Of a stretch of 32,220 nucleotides of DNA, positions 1 through 9,800 are shown piece after piece (position 1 is the stretch's first letter; each line of letters opens with the position of its first letter). Both the position numbers and the translations under genes were made by a program. Origin of the DNA: Flavobacterium sp. HBTb2-11-1 (GTDB lineage Bacteria > Bacteroidota > Bacteroidia > Flavobacteriales > Flavobacteriaceae); assembly GCF_009826975.1 (NCBI RefSeq), contig NZ_WUMO01000015.1, positions 1-32,220 of the forward strand, read 5' to 3'. The notes beneath the pieces were generated by a model. That model was not told the origin of the DNA and ran no database searches. It saw only the letters and a program-made list of their open reading frames with translations.

Positions 1-3000
1 GGAAGTTCCATCAATACTATAAGTCAACGGAGCTAAACCTGTTCCTGTTGCAATAATAGTAAATGAATTTCCAGAACCTGTACATTGATTATTATTTGTT
101 GCTGTTACACTTGGTAAATTATCACTAACAACTGTAACTGTATTTTTCGCAATACAACCGTTGGTGTCTTTTACATAAACATCCCATACTAAATCAGCTC
201 CAGAATTTGTATCTACAATTAAAGTAGCACTGTTGCTATAAGCTGATGATGGTACTGTTGATGGGCTTTTAGCGAAAGCGTAATTATAGTTTGGAGTACC
301 GCCTGTTGCAGTAACTGTTATTTGCGAATTATCATTGTTACAATTTACATTAGATGCAGTTGCAGTAAAACTAACCAAAGAATTTGGCTGAGTTAGTGTA
401 ACCGAGAATGTTGCCTGACATTTTGTTAATCTGTCTGTCGCTGTAATTGTATATGTACCTGCTGGCTGAGGAGCAGTAACGTTTATTACTGTCGTTGTTT
501 CAGAAACATTCTTTTGTTCTTGAATAATTGTTCCTCCACCATTTGTTATAACATAATCATAACCTCTGTTTTTAACACCGTTTACTATAAACTGAAGTGT
601 TCCTGTTCCTCCATTACATTGAATATTAGCTAAAGCTGAACCAGTAGCTACAATATCTGGAGCCCCTTTTACAGTATAAGGCACTGTGAAAGAACAGCCA
701 GTTTTAATATCTGTTGCTTGAAAAACATAATTACCAGGCGCTAACGATTTAAATTCACCATCTGAATTTGAAGCACTATTATATCCTGCAGGTCCAGAAA
801 TTATCTGATAACGAATTGGTGCAGAAACATCTATTTTTACTGCTGCAATGTTTACGTGACCACCAGGAGGAGTTGTAGAACAATCGTATCCACTATCTGT
901 TATCGTAATGCCTGTAATTCTGTCTAAGTTATTAATCGTAACTGATAATGGTCCGAATTGACAATTATTGGCATCTCTAATATATGCTGTAACTACACCC
1001 CCTGTAGAGGTAGAAAATGTATTTGTACTGGTAAAATTTGATGTACCGTTGAAACTATAAGTATAAGCACCTGTTCCTCCTGCACCATTAACAGTAACAA
1101 CAGCAGGTATAGTACCTGTGCCATTACACTGAAGTTCTGTAGCACTTATTGTTCCTGATACCGCAGCTGGCTGAGTTAATCGTATGGTAGCACTAGCAGA
1201 AGTACACCCTTTGCTATCTCTAACAATATAGGTATAATCAATATTTGGGCTTAAATTAGAGTATAAAGATGTTGATGACCAACCTGCATTATTAAAGTTG
1301 TATTCATATCCGCCGGAACCACCTGCACCTATTAATTGCACACTTCCATTTGTTAAACCATTACAAGTAATTTGTGTTGGGTTTGCAGTTACTGTAGGGT
1401 TTGCAATAGGGCTAACGATTCCACTAACAGTAGTAACGCAACCTTTAGAATCTGTAATTTCAAAAGTATAAGTACCTGCTGTAGTAGCTGTATATACAAA
1501 AGAAGTTCCTGTTATAGCGATACTAGATCCATATGCTCCTGCATTTCTTTTGACTTTGTAAGTAAATGGACTAGTTCCACCTGTAATTGTAACAGTAATT
1601 GTAGCATTTGGAGATGATGTACAATCTAATGTTTTAGAAATTGCTGCACTACCTTTTAATTCTGGCGCAATAACAATATTGCTAACTGTTGCTGTACAAT
1701 TATTACTGTCTGTAACCACAACATTATGTGTACCAGGGCCTACATTTGTAAATGTATTTGAAGTTTGTGCCGCCCCACCATCTAAACTATAAGTTAATGT
1801 TCCAGTACCTGTGGCTGTTACAACAAGTGTTGATTGATTAGTAGAATCGTAACATAAATCAGAGCTTGCCGACAATGTTGCCGTTGGAATAGTTGGAGAC
1901 GAAATGTTAACAGTTGCTGAAGCTGGAGAAGTACAAGCGTTTGTATCTTTTACTACAACTGTATACGTTCCCGTTGCAATATTTGTAAAGACATTTGATG
2001 TCTGGAATGGAACCACAACAGTACTTCCGTTAGCGGCTCTTAATTCATATTGGTAACTAGGTGTTCCTCCTGTTACAGTGGCTGTAATTGAAGCACCATT
2101 AGAACAAGTTGGCTGAGCTGTAACACGAGCTGTAACAGCCAATGCGTCAGGAGCACTAATTACTTGAGAGAATGGGAATGTACAGCTTGAAGCTGATGAA
2201 TCAAAACGAACTCTAATCGAATATGTTTTATTAGTTAACCCAGTAGCAGTTACTGGAGATACTTTAGAGTTTATCCAAGTAGCTCCATTATCTAATGAAT
2301 AATCGAAACCATAAGGAAGATTAAAATTCTGAGCTGCTATTGTGATTTCTCCATTATTAGATCCAGCACAAGTAAGGTTTTTAAATCCAGTAATTGAAGC
2401 GCTGAAAGCTTTGTTACTATCAATTACAATTGGGAAATCTTTTTGAGTAATACATGATTTAGGGATCTGACGAACCCAAATATCATCAATAACGATATCA
2501 TTTCCTGCATAATCTGTGCTTCCTGAACGAATTCTAAATGTCAAATTGGTGTTGTTTCCTGGATTTAACGAGATGTTAATAGGCACCCATTTAGTTCTGT
2601 TTGGATCATTTGCCGCCTCAGCAATTTTTCCAGTATCTTGAGTCGCTACAACCTGTCCTGCTGAATTTACTAATTCAAATCTAACGATAGGAGCTGCACC
2701 GCTAACACCTGCATTTAATAAATTGGCAACATATAAATCAACCATTACCGGTTGATTTGGTATAACATCAACAATTGGTTTACTATATAAAATTCCGTAT
2801 GGCCCTGCTGCAGAACCAATATTTACTAATAAATATCTTCCATTTGCATCAGCTCCGTTTGTAGTGTGATCTTTAAAGTGATACCAAGCAGTATCATTTC
2901 TCCAAAAGAAACTTGTAACAGAATATTGGTTATCTTCTACAGATCGAGTTGGTGTTCCATTTAATGAACAAGTATAAGGAGGATTAACTCTCTGGTCATT

Positions 3001-6000
3001 GAAACAGTATGCTGATGCAATACCAGGAGCGGTTGTTGTACCTCCTGAACCAAAATCTTCAATTAATAAATTACTGTAAGTTGGTACTGAAGTTAAATTA
3101 TATTTTACTGAAATTGTATGAGATCCTGAAGGAACATTAACAAAAACGTTTGACGGTGTATTTGTATTCAATACATTATCCAAATAGTACTGATAAGCGT
3201 AATTAGTTCCTCCGCCACTTGTTACGGTAACGGTGCTAGTTGCTGTTCCGTTACAGTTGAAAACTGGTGGGGCAACAGATATCGTTGGATCAGCTGGTTT
3301 TGGATCTAAAACCACACCTGGCATACTGTAAATACAGCCTTTAGAATCTTTAATATACAAAGTATATGTTCCCGGAGCCACATAAGCTTCATTTGATGTT
3401 CCATAATTTACGCCTCCATCAAAGCTATAAGTATATGGAGGTGTTCCCCCTTGTGGGTTTGTAATTCTTACTTTACCAAATCCACTTCCTGAAGGGTCAC
3501 ATCCTGCTAATTCTGAAACACCCGCTGATGCAGATAAAGCATTTGCTGGTTGAGTAATTGTAATTGATGTTGCTGGATCAGTACAAGTTACGCCTGACAT
3601 TGTATAACGTACAACAACATTGTAAGTACCTGCAGTAACATTTGGAAATACTGGATTATTGCTAAATGTTGCACCATTATCTATACTATATTGTAAAGTA
3701 TATCCATTAGCATTAGTAACATTTACACTTATTTGCGAAGTGCCACCGCTACAGTTAATTTCAGTTGCTGTAACAGTATAAGTAGGTTTTGGATTTGCAT
3801 TTACCGTAATAGATGTTGTTCCGCTACAGTTGTTTGCATCAACTACTCTAATATCATATGTGCCTGGACCAGTTACAGCAATTTCATTTGATAATTGGAA
3901 TGTAGAAGAACCATTTATAAAATGGTAATATGGCGCAGTTCCACCTGTTGTTGTCACAACAATTTTACCATTTGAACACGCTGTTAATGGAACCGTTAAA
4001 GCTGCTGTTGGATTTAAACCTGCTGGAACCGGATTTATTGTTACATCAACAGTTTTGTCACAAGATGGAGCTGGATTAGATCCAACGGCTCCATTAGTAA
4101 CTCTAACTCTATAATCTCCAGATGATAAATTAGCAAATGTATAATCTGAATTTAAAGTTGGACCAAAACTATTAACTAAAGTTCCACCGCTAGTATAAAT
4201 ATAATAGTAATATTGAGGATCAATATTTTGTGCACCAACTTTGATGCTTCCTTTATCATTTTTACATGTCGGTTGCGTTACAGTCGTAGAAATAGTAAGA
4301 TCTCTGCTTCTAATTAAAATACCTGGAACAGTAAAAATACAAGGATTAGTTGTTACACCAATTTGTCTAATGTGAACAGTATAAGAATTTGGACTTGTAA
4401 TAGGAAATACATTACTAGTCTGATAAGCACCAGGAGTTCCATTTGGATCTGTGCTAATGGCATATTCATATCCAGCAGGAACACCTCCGATTGTAATACT
4501 TCCTGGAGCCCCACAAATAATATCTTTATGAGTTTCTGTTGGTGTTAATGAGTTAGTGTAAACATTAAAGTAGAAACGATTGAAACATCCTCCCGCATAA
4601 TTTAATGTTAAGCGGAACTGTCCGGCTTGATTTGCATTATAAGTAGATCCTGTTTTTACTGTAGTCCACGTACAAGAAGTACTTTCGTTAGCACAATTTT
4701 GATTTGTAACTGCCGTACAGCTTGATTCATTTAATTTCTCCCAAACAATACTATTTGCATCTGAAATATTTAATGTAATTGCTCTAGAAGCATTTCCTCC
4801 ACATAAAAAGATATTAGGAAGTTTTTTTCCATCGTTAGAACATATTACTACCTGATCTGCAAAAGGTATTACAGGATTTTCTACTGTAGTACCAAATCTA
4901 GTAACAACAAATGACTGATAAATTGATCTACATGGAGCTGCCGCCAAATTGTACACATAATAAGTACCAGGATTTTTTACATTAAGTGTTTGACCTTTGC
5001 CTATCTGTTGTGTACGTGCCTCATCGCTATACCAAGTATAATCAGTATATCCATTTGCTGCAGTCAAATTAATGCTTTCACCGCAAAGTGTTACATTCTC
5101 GGTATATTTACATCCATCAACTCCTACTAAAAAGTTAGTTGCTTTTGGAATTAAAATACATCCTGTGTTTGTATTAACACTCGGGTCATCAGAAATTGTA
5201 AAAGCTGTATTTTGTGTTCCTTTGTAAGTTGCATATGCAGAGTTGTCAATACTATTAGAACAAGCCTCACTCAACATATGACAATCTGGAACAACCTGAA
5301 CTTTGAAACTAATTACTTTTTCAGGGTCGCCAACTTTAACCACACTGTTATCAACCTTAAAAACAATATTCCTTGTAGTAGCATCATAACTTTGAACAGT
5401 TACTCCCGTTGGCAATGAAACAATATCCGATGGATAATTAAAAATAATATTTATAGGCAATTGGTCTCTTATAGTAAATGAAGTAGCGTTATCATTTCCT
5501 GTATTCTTAAAACCAATTTCATAATTCAATTGCTGGCCTAACGTAACATCTTGACCACCTATATTAACTCCTTGCGCATTCTTTACAATTTTGGTTAAAA
5601 CAATTTTAGGCTCAATAATTTCAACATTAAAAGCGTTAAAAAAGAGTCCGTAACCATCCCCACTTGTCGTAAGTTTTAACGTTGCAGAAGTATCATTGTT
5701 TTTAATAACACTTCCTCCCGGATATTTTTTAGTCGCTGGGTTCGGTACATTCAAAATACCCGCCTCAAAACCTAGCGTATTGCCACTGGCCGGATTTCTA
5801 TCTGTATATGGTCCATTAGTATCGTTAATCGTACTATTAAAAAAGTTATCTACTGGACGTTCTGCAGTAGAAATATCAGTATCGTTAATAGAATACCTAT
5901 CACCCGGTAAGTCAACATCTCCTTCTAAAGCTGCAAATGCTAATTTTGCTTTTACAGTTCCTGTCGGAATCGTTTTAAACCCAGAAATATTATAAGTAAC

Positions 6001-6717
6001 AGCATTGCTATTTGCCTGAATCCATCTGAAACCATCAAAAGAAGTAATATATTTAGCTGAAGATTTTGGATCCTCATATACCACAAATAAATTCCATCCT
6101 GCAGAAAAACCTCCATTAATATTTCCTTGTGCAGAAATGATATTTGCTACTGTATATTGTCCTTCAGGATTTGCCAAACCTTGTACTAAAGAAGTCAAAT
6201 CATAATAGTAAGCATAAGGTATTTGAGAACCATTTGAATTAGAAGGATAATAATCATAAATTAACTGCCCACTGATATCAGTATAAGCTGCCTGATTAGG
6301 CAACTTAATTTTAATAGAACCTAAATTACTTCTATTAACCGTTTTATTATCTATAGATCCTTGGCTGTAAATACCTGCCCAATAAAGTCCTGCGTAGACA
6401 ATTTTATAACATTCCCTACTTCCGCTAGGAATACTTAACGTAGCCGAACTTGAACTAAATGTACTGCTGTCATTATCAATATCGACATAATACATCTGAA
6501 GATTGTTGTTGTTTTGATTATAGACATTGTAAGCATCATTTGGTCTTTCGTTGGCTTTATTATTATCTCTATTCAGAATGTTATTACCAATCAGAAGCAT
6601 ATCACCTTTTAAACTCGTATCGAAACGAGGGGTAAAATCCTTCTGAGCGTGAATAACAAAACTTTGAATACAAAGCAATACAGCTAAAACTAATTTTAAA
6701 GTAGTAGGTTTCTTCAT
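1..6717 (-). CDS. Giant SprB-repeat cell-surface adhesin, T9SS substrate (C-terminus outside window)
   Basis: The minus-strand frame stays open from the ATG at 6717 to the left edge, giving 2,239 visible residues and no stop. The start encodes a signal peptide (MKKPTTLKLVLAVLLCIQSF, cleavage near HAQ). An N-terminal globular region of about 350 residues follows, then a DUF11-like beta domain (about residues 370-475). After that come many repeats of roughly 80-100 residues with conserved Cys, 'GG/GTPPYTYS' and linker motifs such as 'ITQPA', the pattern of SprB repeats. A jelly-roll, carbohydrate-binding-like insertion (about residues 1216-1426, starting near IEDFGSGG) interrupts them. The family is secreted by T9SS and displayed for adhesion or gliding, usually with a type B sorting domain at the C-terminus, which would lie left of the window. 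It sits just downstream of a PorP/SprF gene, as sprB does beside sprF in F. johnsoniae. That it is an adhesin is fairly sure; its ligand is unknown. Confidence 0.9.
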   Translation of the reverse strand, partial: MKKPTTLKLVLAVLLCIQSFVIHAQKDFTPRFDTSLKGDMLLIGNNILNRDNNKANERPNDAYNVYNQNNNNLQMYYVDIDNDSSTFSSSSATLSIPSGSRECYKIVYAGLYWAGIYSQGSIDNKTVNRSNLGSIKIKLPNQAAYTDISGQLIYDYYPSNSNGSQIPYAYYYDLTSLVQGLANPEGQYTVANIISAQGNINGGFSAGWNLFVVYEDPKSSAKYITSFDGFRWIQANSNAVTYNISGFKTIPTGTVKAKLAFAALEGDVDLPGDRYSINDTDISTAERPVDNFFNSTINDTNGPYTDRNPASGNTLGFEAGILNVPNPATKKYPGGSVIKNNDTSATLKLTTSGDGYGLFFNAFNVEIIEPKIVLTKIVKNAQGVNIGGQDVTLGQQLNYEIGFKNTGNDNATSFTIRDQLPINIIFNYPSDIVSLPTGVTVQSYDATTRNIVFKVDNSVVKVGDPEKVISFKVQVVPDCHMLSEACSNSIDNSAYATYKGTQNTAFTISDDPSVNTNTGCILIPKATNFLVGVDGCKYTENVTLCGESINLTAANGYTDYTWYSDEARTQQIGKGQTLNVKNPGTYYVYNLAAAPCRSIYQSFVVTRFGTTVENPVIPFADQVVICSNDGKKLPNIFLCGGNASRAITLNISDANSIVWEKLNESSCTAVTNQNCANESTSCTWTTVKTGSTYNANQAGQFRLTLNYAGGCFNRFYFNVYTNSLTPTETHKDIICGAPGSITIGGVPAGYEYAISTDPNGTPGAYQTSNVFPITSPNSYTVHIRQIGVTTNPCIFTVPGILIRSRDLTISTTVTQPTCKNDKGSIKVGAQNIDPQYYYYIYTSGGTLVNSFGPTLNSDYTFANLSSGDYRVRVTNGAVGSNPAPSCDKTVDVTINPVPAGLNPTAALTVPLTACSNGKIVVTTTGGTAPYYHFINGSSTFQLSNEIAVTGPGTYDIRVVDANNCSGTTSITVNANPKPTYTVTATEINCSGGTSQISVNVTNANGYTLQYSIDNGATFSNNPVFPNVTAGTYNVVVRYTMSGVTCTDPATSITITQPANALSASAGVSELAGCDPSGSGFGKVRITNPQGGTPPYTYSFDGGVNYGTSNEAYVAPGTYTLYIKDSKGCIYSMPGVVLDPKPADPTISVAPPVFNCNGTATSTVTVTSGGGTNYAYQYYLDNVLNTNTPSNVFVNVPSGSHTISVKYNLTSVPTYSNLLIEDFGSGGTTTAPGIASAYCFNDQRVNPPYTCSLNGTPTRSVEDNQYSVTSFFWRNDTAWYHFKDHTTNGADANGRYLLVNIGSAAGPYGILYSKPIVDVIPNQPVMVDLYVANLLNAGVSGAAPIVRFELVNSAGQVVATQDTGKIAEAANDPNRTKWVPINISLNPGNNTNLTFRIRSGSTDYAGNDIVIDDIWVRQIPKSCITQKDFPIVIDSNKAFSASITGFKNLTCAGSNNGEITIAAQNFNLPYGFDYSLDNGATWINSKVSPVTATGLTNKTYSIRVRFDSSASSCTFPFSQVISAPDALAVTARVTAQPTCSNGASITATVTGGTPSYQYELRAANGSTVVVPFQTSNVFTNIATGTYTVVVKDTNACTSPASATVNISSPTIPTATLSASSDLCYDSTNQSTLVVTATGTGTLTYSLDGGAAQTSNTFTNVGPGTHNVVVTDSNNCTATVSNIVIAPELKGSAAISKTLDCTSSPNATITVTITGGTSPFTYKVKRNAGAYGSSIAITGTSFVYTATTAGTYTFEITDSKGCVTTVSGIVSPIANPTVTANPTQITCNGLTNGSVQLIGAGGSGGYEYNFNNAGWSSTSLYSNLSPNIDYTYIVRDSKGCTSASATIRLTQPAAVSGTISATELQCNGTGTIPAVVTVNGAGGTGAYTYSFNGTSNFTSTNTFSTSTGGVVTAYIRDANNCQFGPLSVTINNLDRITGITITDSGYDCSTTPPGGHVNIAAVKIDVSAPIRYQIISGPAGYNSASNSDGEFKSLAPGNYVFQATDIKTGCSFTVPYTVKGAPDIVATGSALANIQCNGGTGTLQFIVNGVKNRGYDYVITNGGGTIIQEQKNVSETTTVINVTAPQPAGTYTITATDRLTKCQATFSVTLTQPNSLVSFTATASNVNCNNDNSQITVTATGGTPNYNYAFAKSPSTVPSSAYSNSATLIVDTNSGADLVWDVYVKDTNGCIAKNTVTVVSDNLPSVTATNNNQCTGSGNSFTIIATGTGLAPLTYSIDGTS

Positions 6718-6844
6718 GTTTCTATGGTTTCAGTTTAACGGCTATTTTTAAAGGGGCATTTAAAAACAGCATATACTCTTTATTTAAAATTTACTTTATG
6801 TTGATTTTCTTTTTTCAAAGAAGCCACATCAATCTAATATTTTT

Positions 6845-9800
6845 CTAATTTTCCACTTTTACAATAGCCATTTTGCCATTGTATGGTTTATTTCCTTTAG
6901 CTTCCAATGCTTTGGTAGCTTCTTGCAAACCGTCGAATTTTTCATAATAAATATAATATTTACTCGTAGCTAGGTTGTAAAAGAAATTAACATCTGAACG
7001 TCCTGCAGCAACAGCTTTAGTTAAGAACTCATCGCGTTTCTCTACACTACTATGAACTGCAATAATCATATAATATCCATTATCAGAATTTTTAATATTC
7101 TTAATAATCTGCATGTTTGACTGCTCTTCACCAAAGTCAAAATCACTTGCTTTTAAAGGTGTGCTGCTCAGCTTGGTTGTTTCTTTTATTCTCTTAAGAG
7201 CCGCAACGTCCTGTGCATATCTTCCTTCATCATTCTCATAAGCTGCACGCTTAATTCTACGTTTACGCTCAATTTCAGTCTCTGTTTTAATGCGCTCTAA
7301 ATCGGCAATTAAAGCTGCTCCTTCTCTTTCCATTTTCAACTGAGCCGCTTTCAACTCATTAATCTTTTCAAGATATGCTTTATTCAAAGGATCATCTTTA
7401 GGGAACTTTTTAAGCCTTTCGTTATAAAGATTTGTCAGTTTTGCAATCTCATTCTTCATACTGTTATTTGCATCAGCAATCTGAACTTTTAATGACTCTA
7501 TCTGACTGTTTTCTGCCGCTACACTCTTAAATGGTTTTGGCTCTTTATAAATACCTTTTTCACTTAAATCGTTTTCCTCTTTTAAATCATTCAAATCTTT
7601 TTGCTTATTCGCAACTGTAGCTTTAAATTGATCTAATAAATCTGTTTGTACTTTACTTGTACCTTCAACTGATTGAGTCAAATTTTCAATAGCTTTTCCA
7701 GTATCATCCTTCGCTTTGGCTGCTAACGCTGCTGCTTCTGCATCAGCTTTTGCTTTCTCAGCTGCTAATCTTGCTTGACGCTCTTCTTCCTCTTTCAAGC
7801 GTCTTGTTTCTTCTTCAGCCTTCAACTTCTCTGTAGCTTCAGCGTCAGCTTTGGCTTTTGCTTCTGCCAGAAGTCTTGCTTGTTCAGCTTCCATATCGGC
7901 TTTCGCTTTGGCATCAGCCGCCAATTTCGCTTGAAGTGCTTCTGCATCAGCTTTCGCTTTGGCATCTGCTGCCAATTTAGCCTGACGAGCTTCTTCTTCC
8001 AATCTTGCTTTCTCTTCAGCAGCTTGTTTTGCTTTTAATGCCTCTGCATCTGCTTTCGCTTTAGCATCAGCTGCAAGTTTTGCTTGAAGTGCTTCCGCAT
8101 CAGCTTTGGCTTTGGCTTCTGCTGCTAATTTAGCCTGACGAGCTTCTTCTTCCAATCTTGCTTTTTCTTCAGCAGCTTGTTTGGCTTTCAATGCCTCTGC
8201 ATCGGCTTTCGCTTTGGCATCTGCTGCTAACTTAGCTTGACGTGCCTCTTCTTCTTGTAACTTTTTCGCTTCGGCTTCTGCTTTCGCTTTTGCAGTAGCT
8301 TCTGCATCAGCTTTTACTTTTGCATCAGCTAATAATTTTGCCTGTAAAGCTTCCATATCGGCTTTCGCTTTGGCATCAGCTGCAAGTTTCGCTTGAAGAG
8401 CTTCGGCATCGGCTTTAGCCTTAGCTTCGGCTGCTAATTTAGCTTGACGTGCTTCTTCTTCTACTCTTGCTTTTTCTTCTGCAGCCTGTTTAGCCTGTAA
8501 TGCTTCTGCATCCGCTTTCGCTTTAGCCTCAGCTGCCAATCTTGCTTTTTCTGCTTCTGCGTCAGCCTTGGCTTTTGCTTCAGCCGCTAATTTCGCCTGA
8601 CGAGCTTCTTCTTCTATTCTGGCTTTTTCCTCTGCAGCTTGTTTGGCTTGTAATGCCTCTGCATCCGCTTTCGCTTTAGCCTCAGCTGCCAATCTTGCTT
8701 TTTCTGCTTCTGCGTCAGCTTTGGCTTTTGCTTCTGCCGCTTGTTTCGCTTTCAATGCTTCTGCATCTGCTTTGGCTTTTGCCTCTGCAGCTAATTTTGC
8801 CTGACGTGCATTTTCTTCCTCTTGTAATTTTTTCGCTTCTGCTTCGGCTTTTGCTTTTGCTGTAGCTTCTGCATCGGCTTTTACTCTAGCATCTGCAATT
8901 AATTTAGCTTGCAAAGCTTCCATATCAGCTTTTGCTTTTGCATCAGCTGCTAATCTTGCTTGTTCTGCTTCTGCATCAGCTTTCGCTTTTGCTTCGGCTG
9001 CTAATCTTACTTTTTCTGCTTCTGCATCAGCTTTCGCTTTTGCTTCGGCTTCTAATTTGGCTTTTGCCGCTGCTTCTGCGTCAGCTTTGGCTTTCGCATC
9101 TGCTACTAGTTTAGCTTGAAGTGCTTCTGCATCGGCTTTTGCTTTTGCTTCAGCAGCTAATTGTGCTTGTCTAGCTTCTTCTGCTTGTTTTATTTTTAAT
9201 GCTTCTGCATCAGCTTTTGCTTTTAATTCTGCCGCTATAATTGCTTGTCTCGCTTCTTCGTCAGCTTTTACTTTTGCTTCTGCCGCTAACTTTTCTTTAA
9301 GCGCTGCCTCTTCTGCTGCTTTTGCTTTTGCGTCTGCCGCCAATTTAGCTTTATTAGCTGCATCAATTGATGCTTTTGTTTTAGCTTCGGCTGCAGTTTT
9401 AGCTTTTGCTTCGGCTGCTAACCTTGCTTGCAATGCATCTGAATCAGCTTTTGCTTTTGCATCAGCCGCTAATATTGACTGCATATCGGCAGCCTCTGCT
9501 TTTGCTTTTGCATCTGCTTTACGTTTTGCTTCGGCAGCGTCAGCTTTTGCTTTATTGTCTGCAATTAATTTTAATCTCGCAGCTTCTGCATCAGCTTTTG
9601 CTTTTTCTGCAGCGGCTAATCTGGCTTGTCTAGCTGCTTCAGCATCGGCTTTTGCTTTTTCAGCAGCTGCTAATCTCATTTTTGCTGCAGCTTCTGAATT
9701 TGCTCTTGCTCTTTCTATAGCAAGCTGTGCAGCTGTTTTTTGTTGTGTCGGCGCTGCTGCATTCGCCGCTGCAGCTTTTGCTTTTGCAGCTTCTGCGTCG

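Noticed and set aside
1372..6000. Plus-strand ORFs inside 1372-5995
   Set aside because: They are antisense to the open adhesin frame, and their Cys/Asn/Ser-rich products look like reverse-frame by-products.
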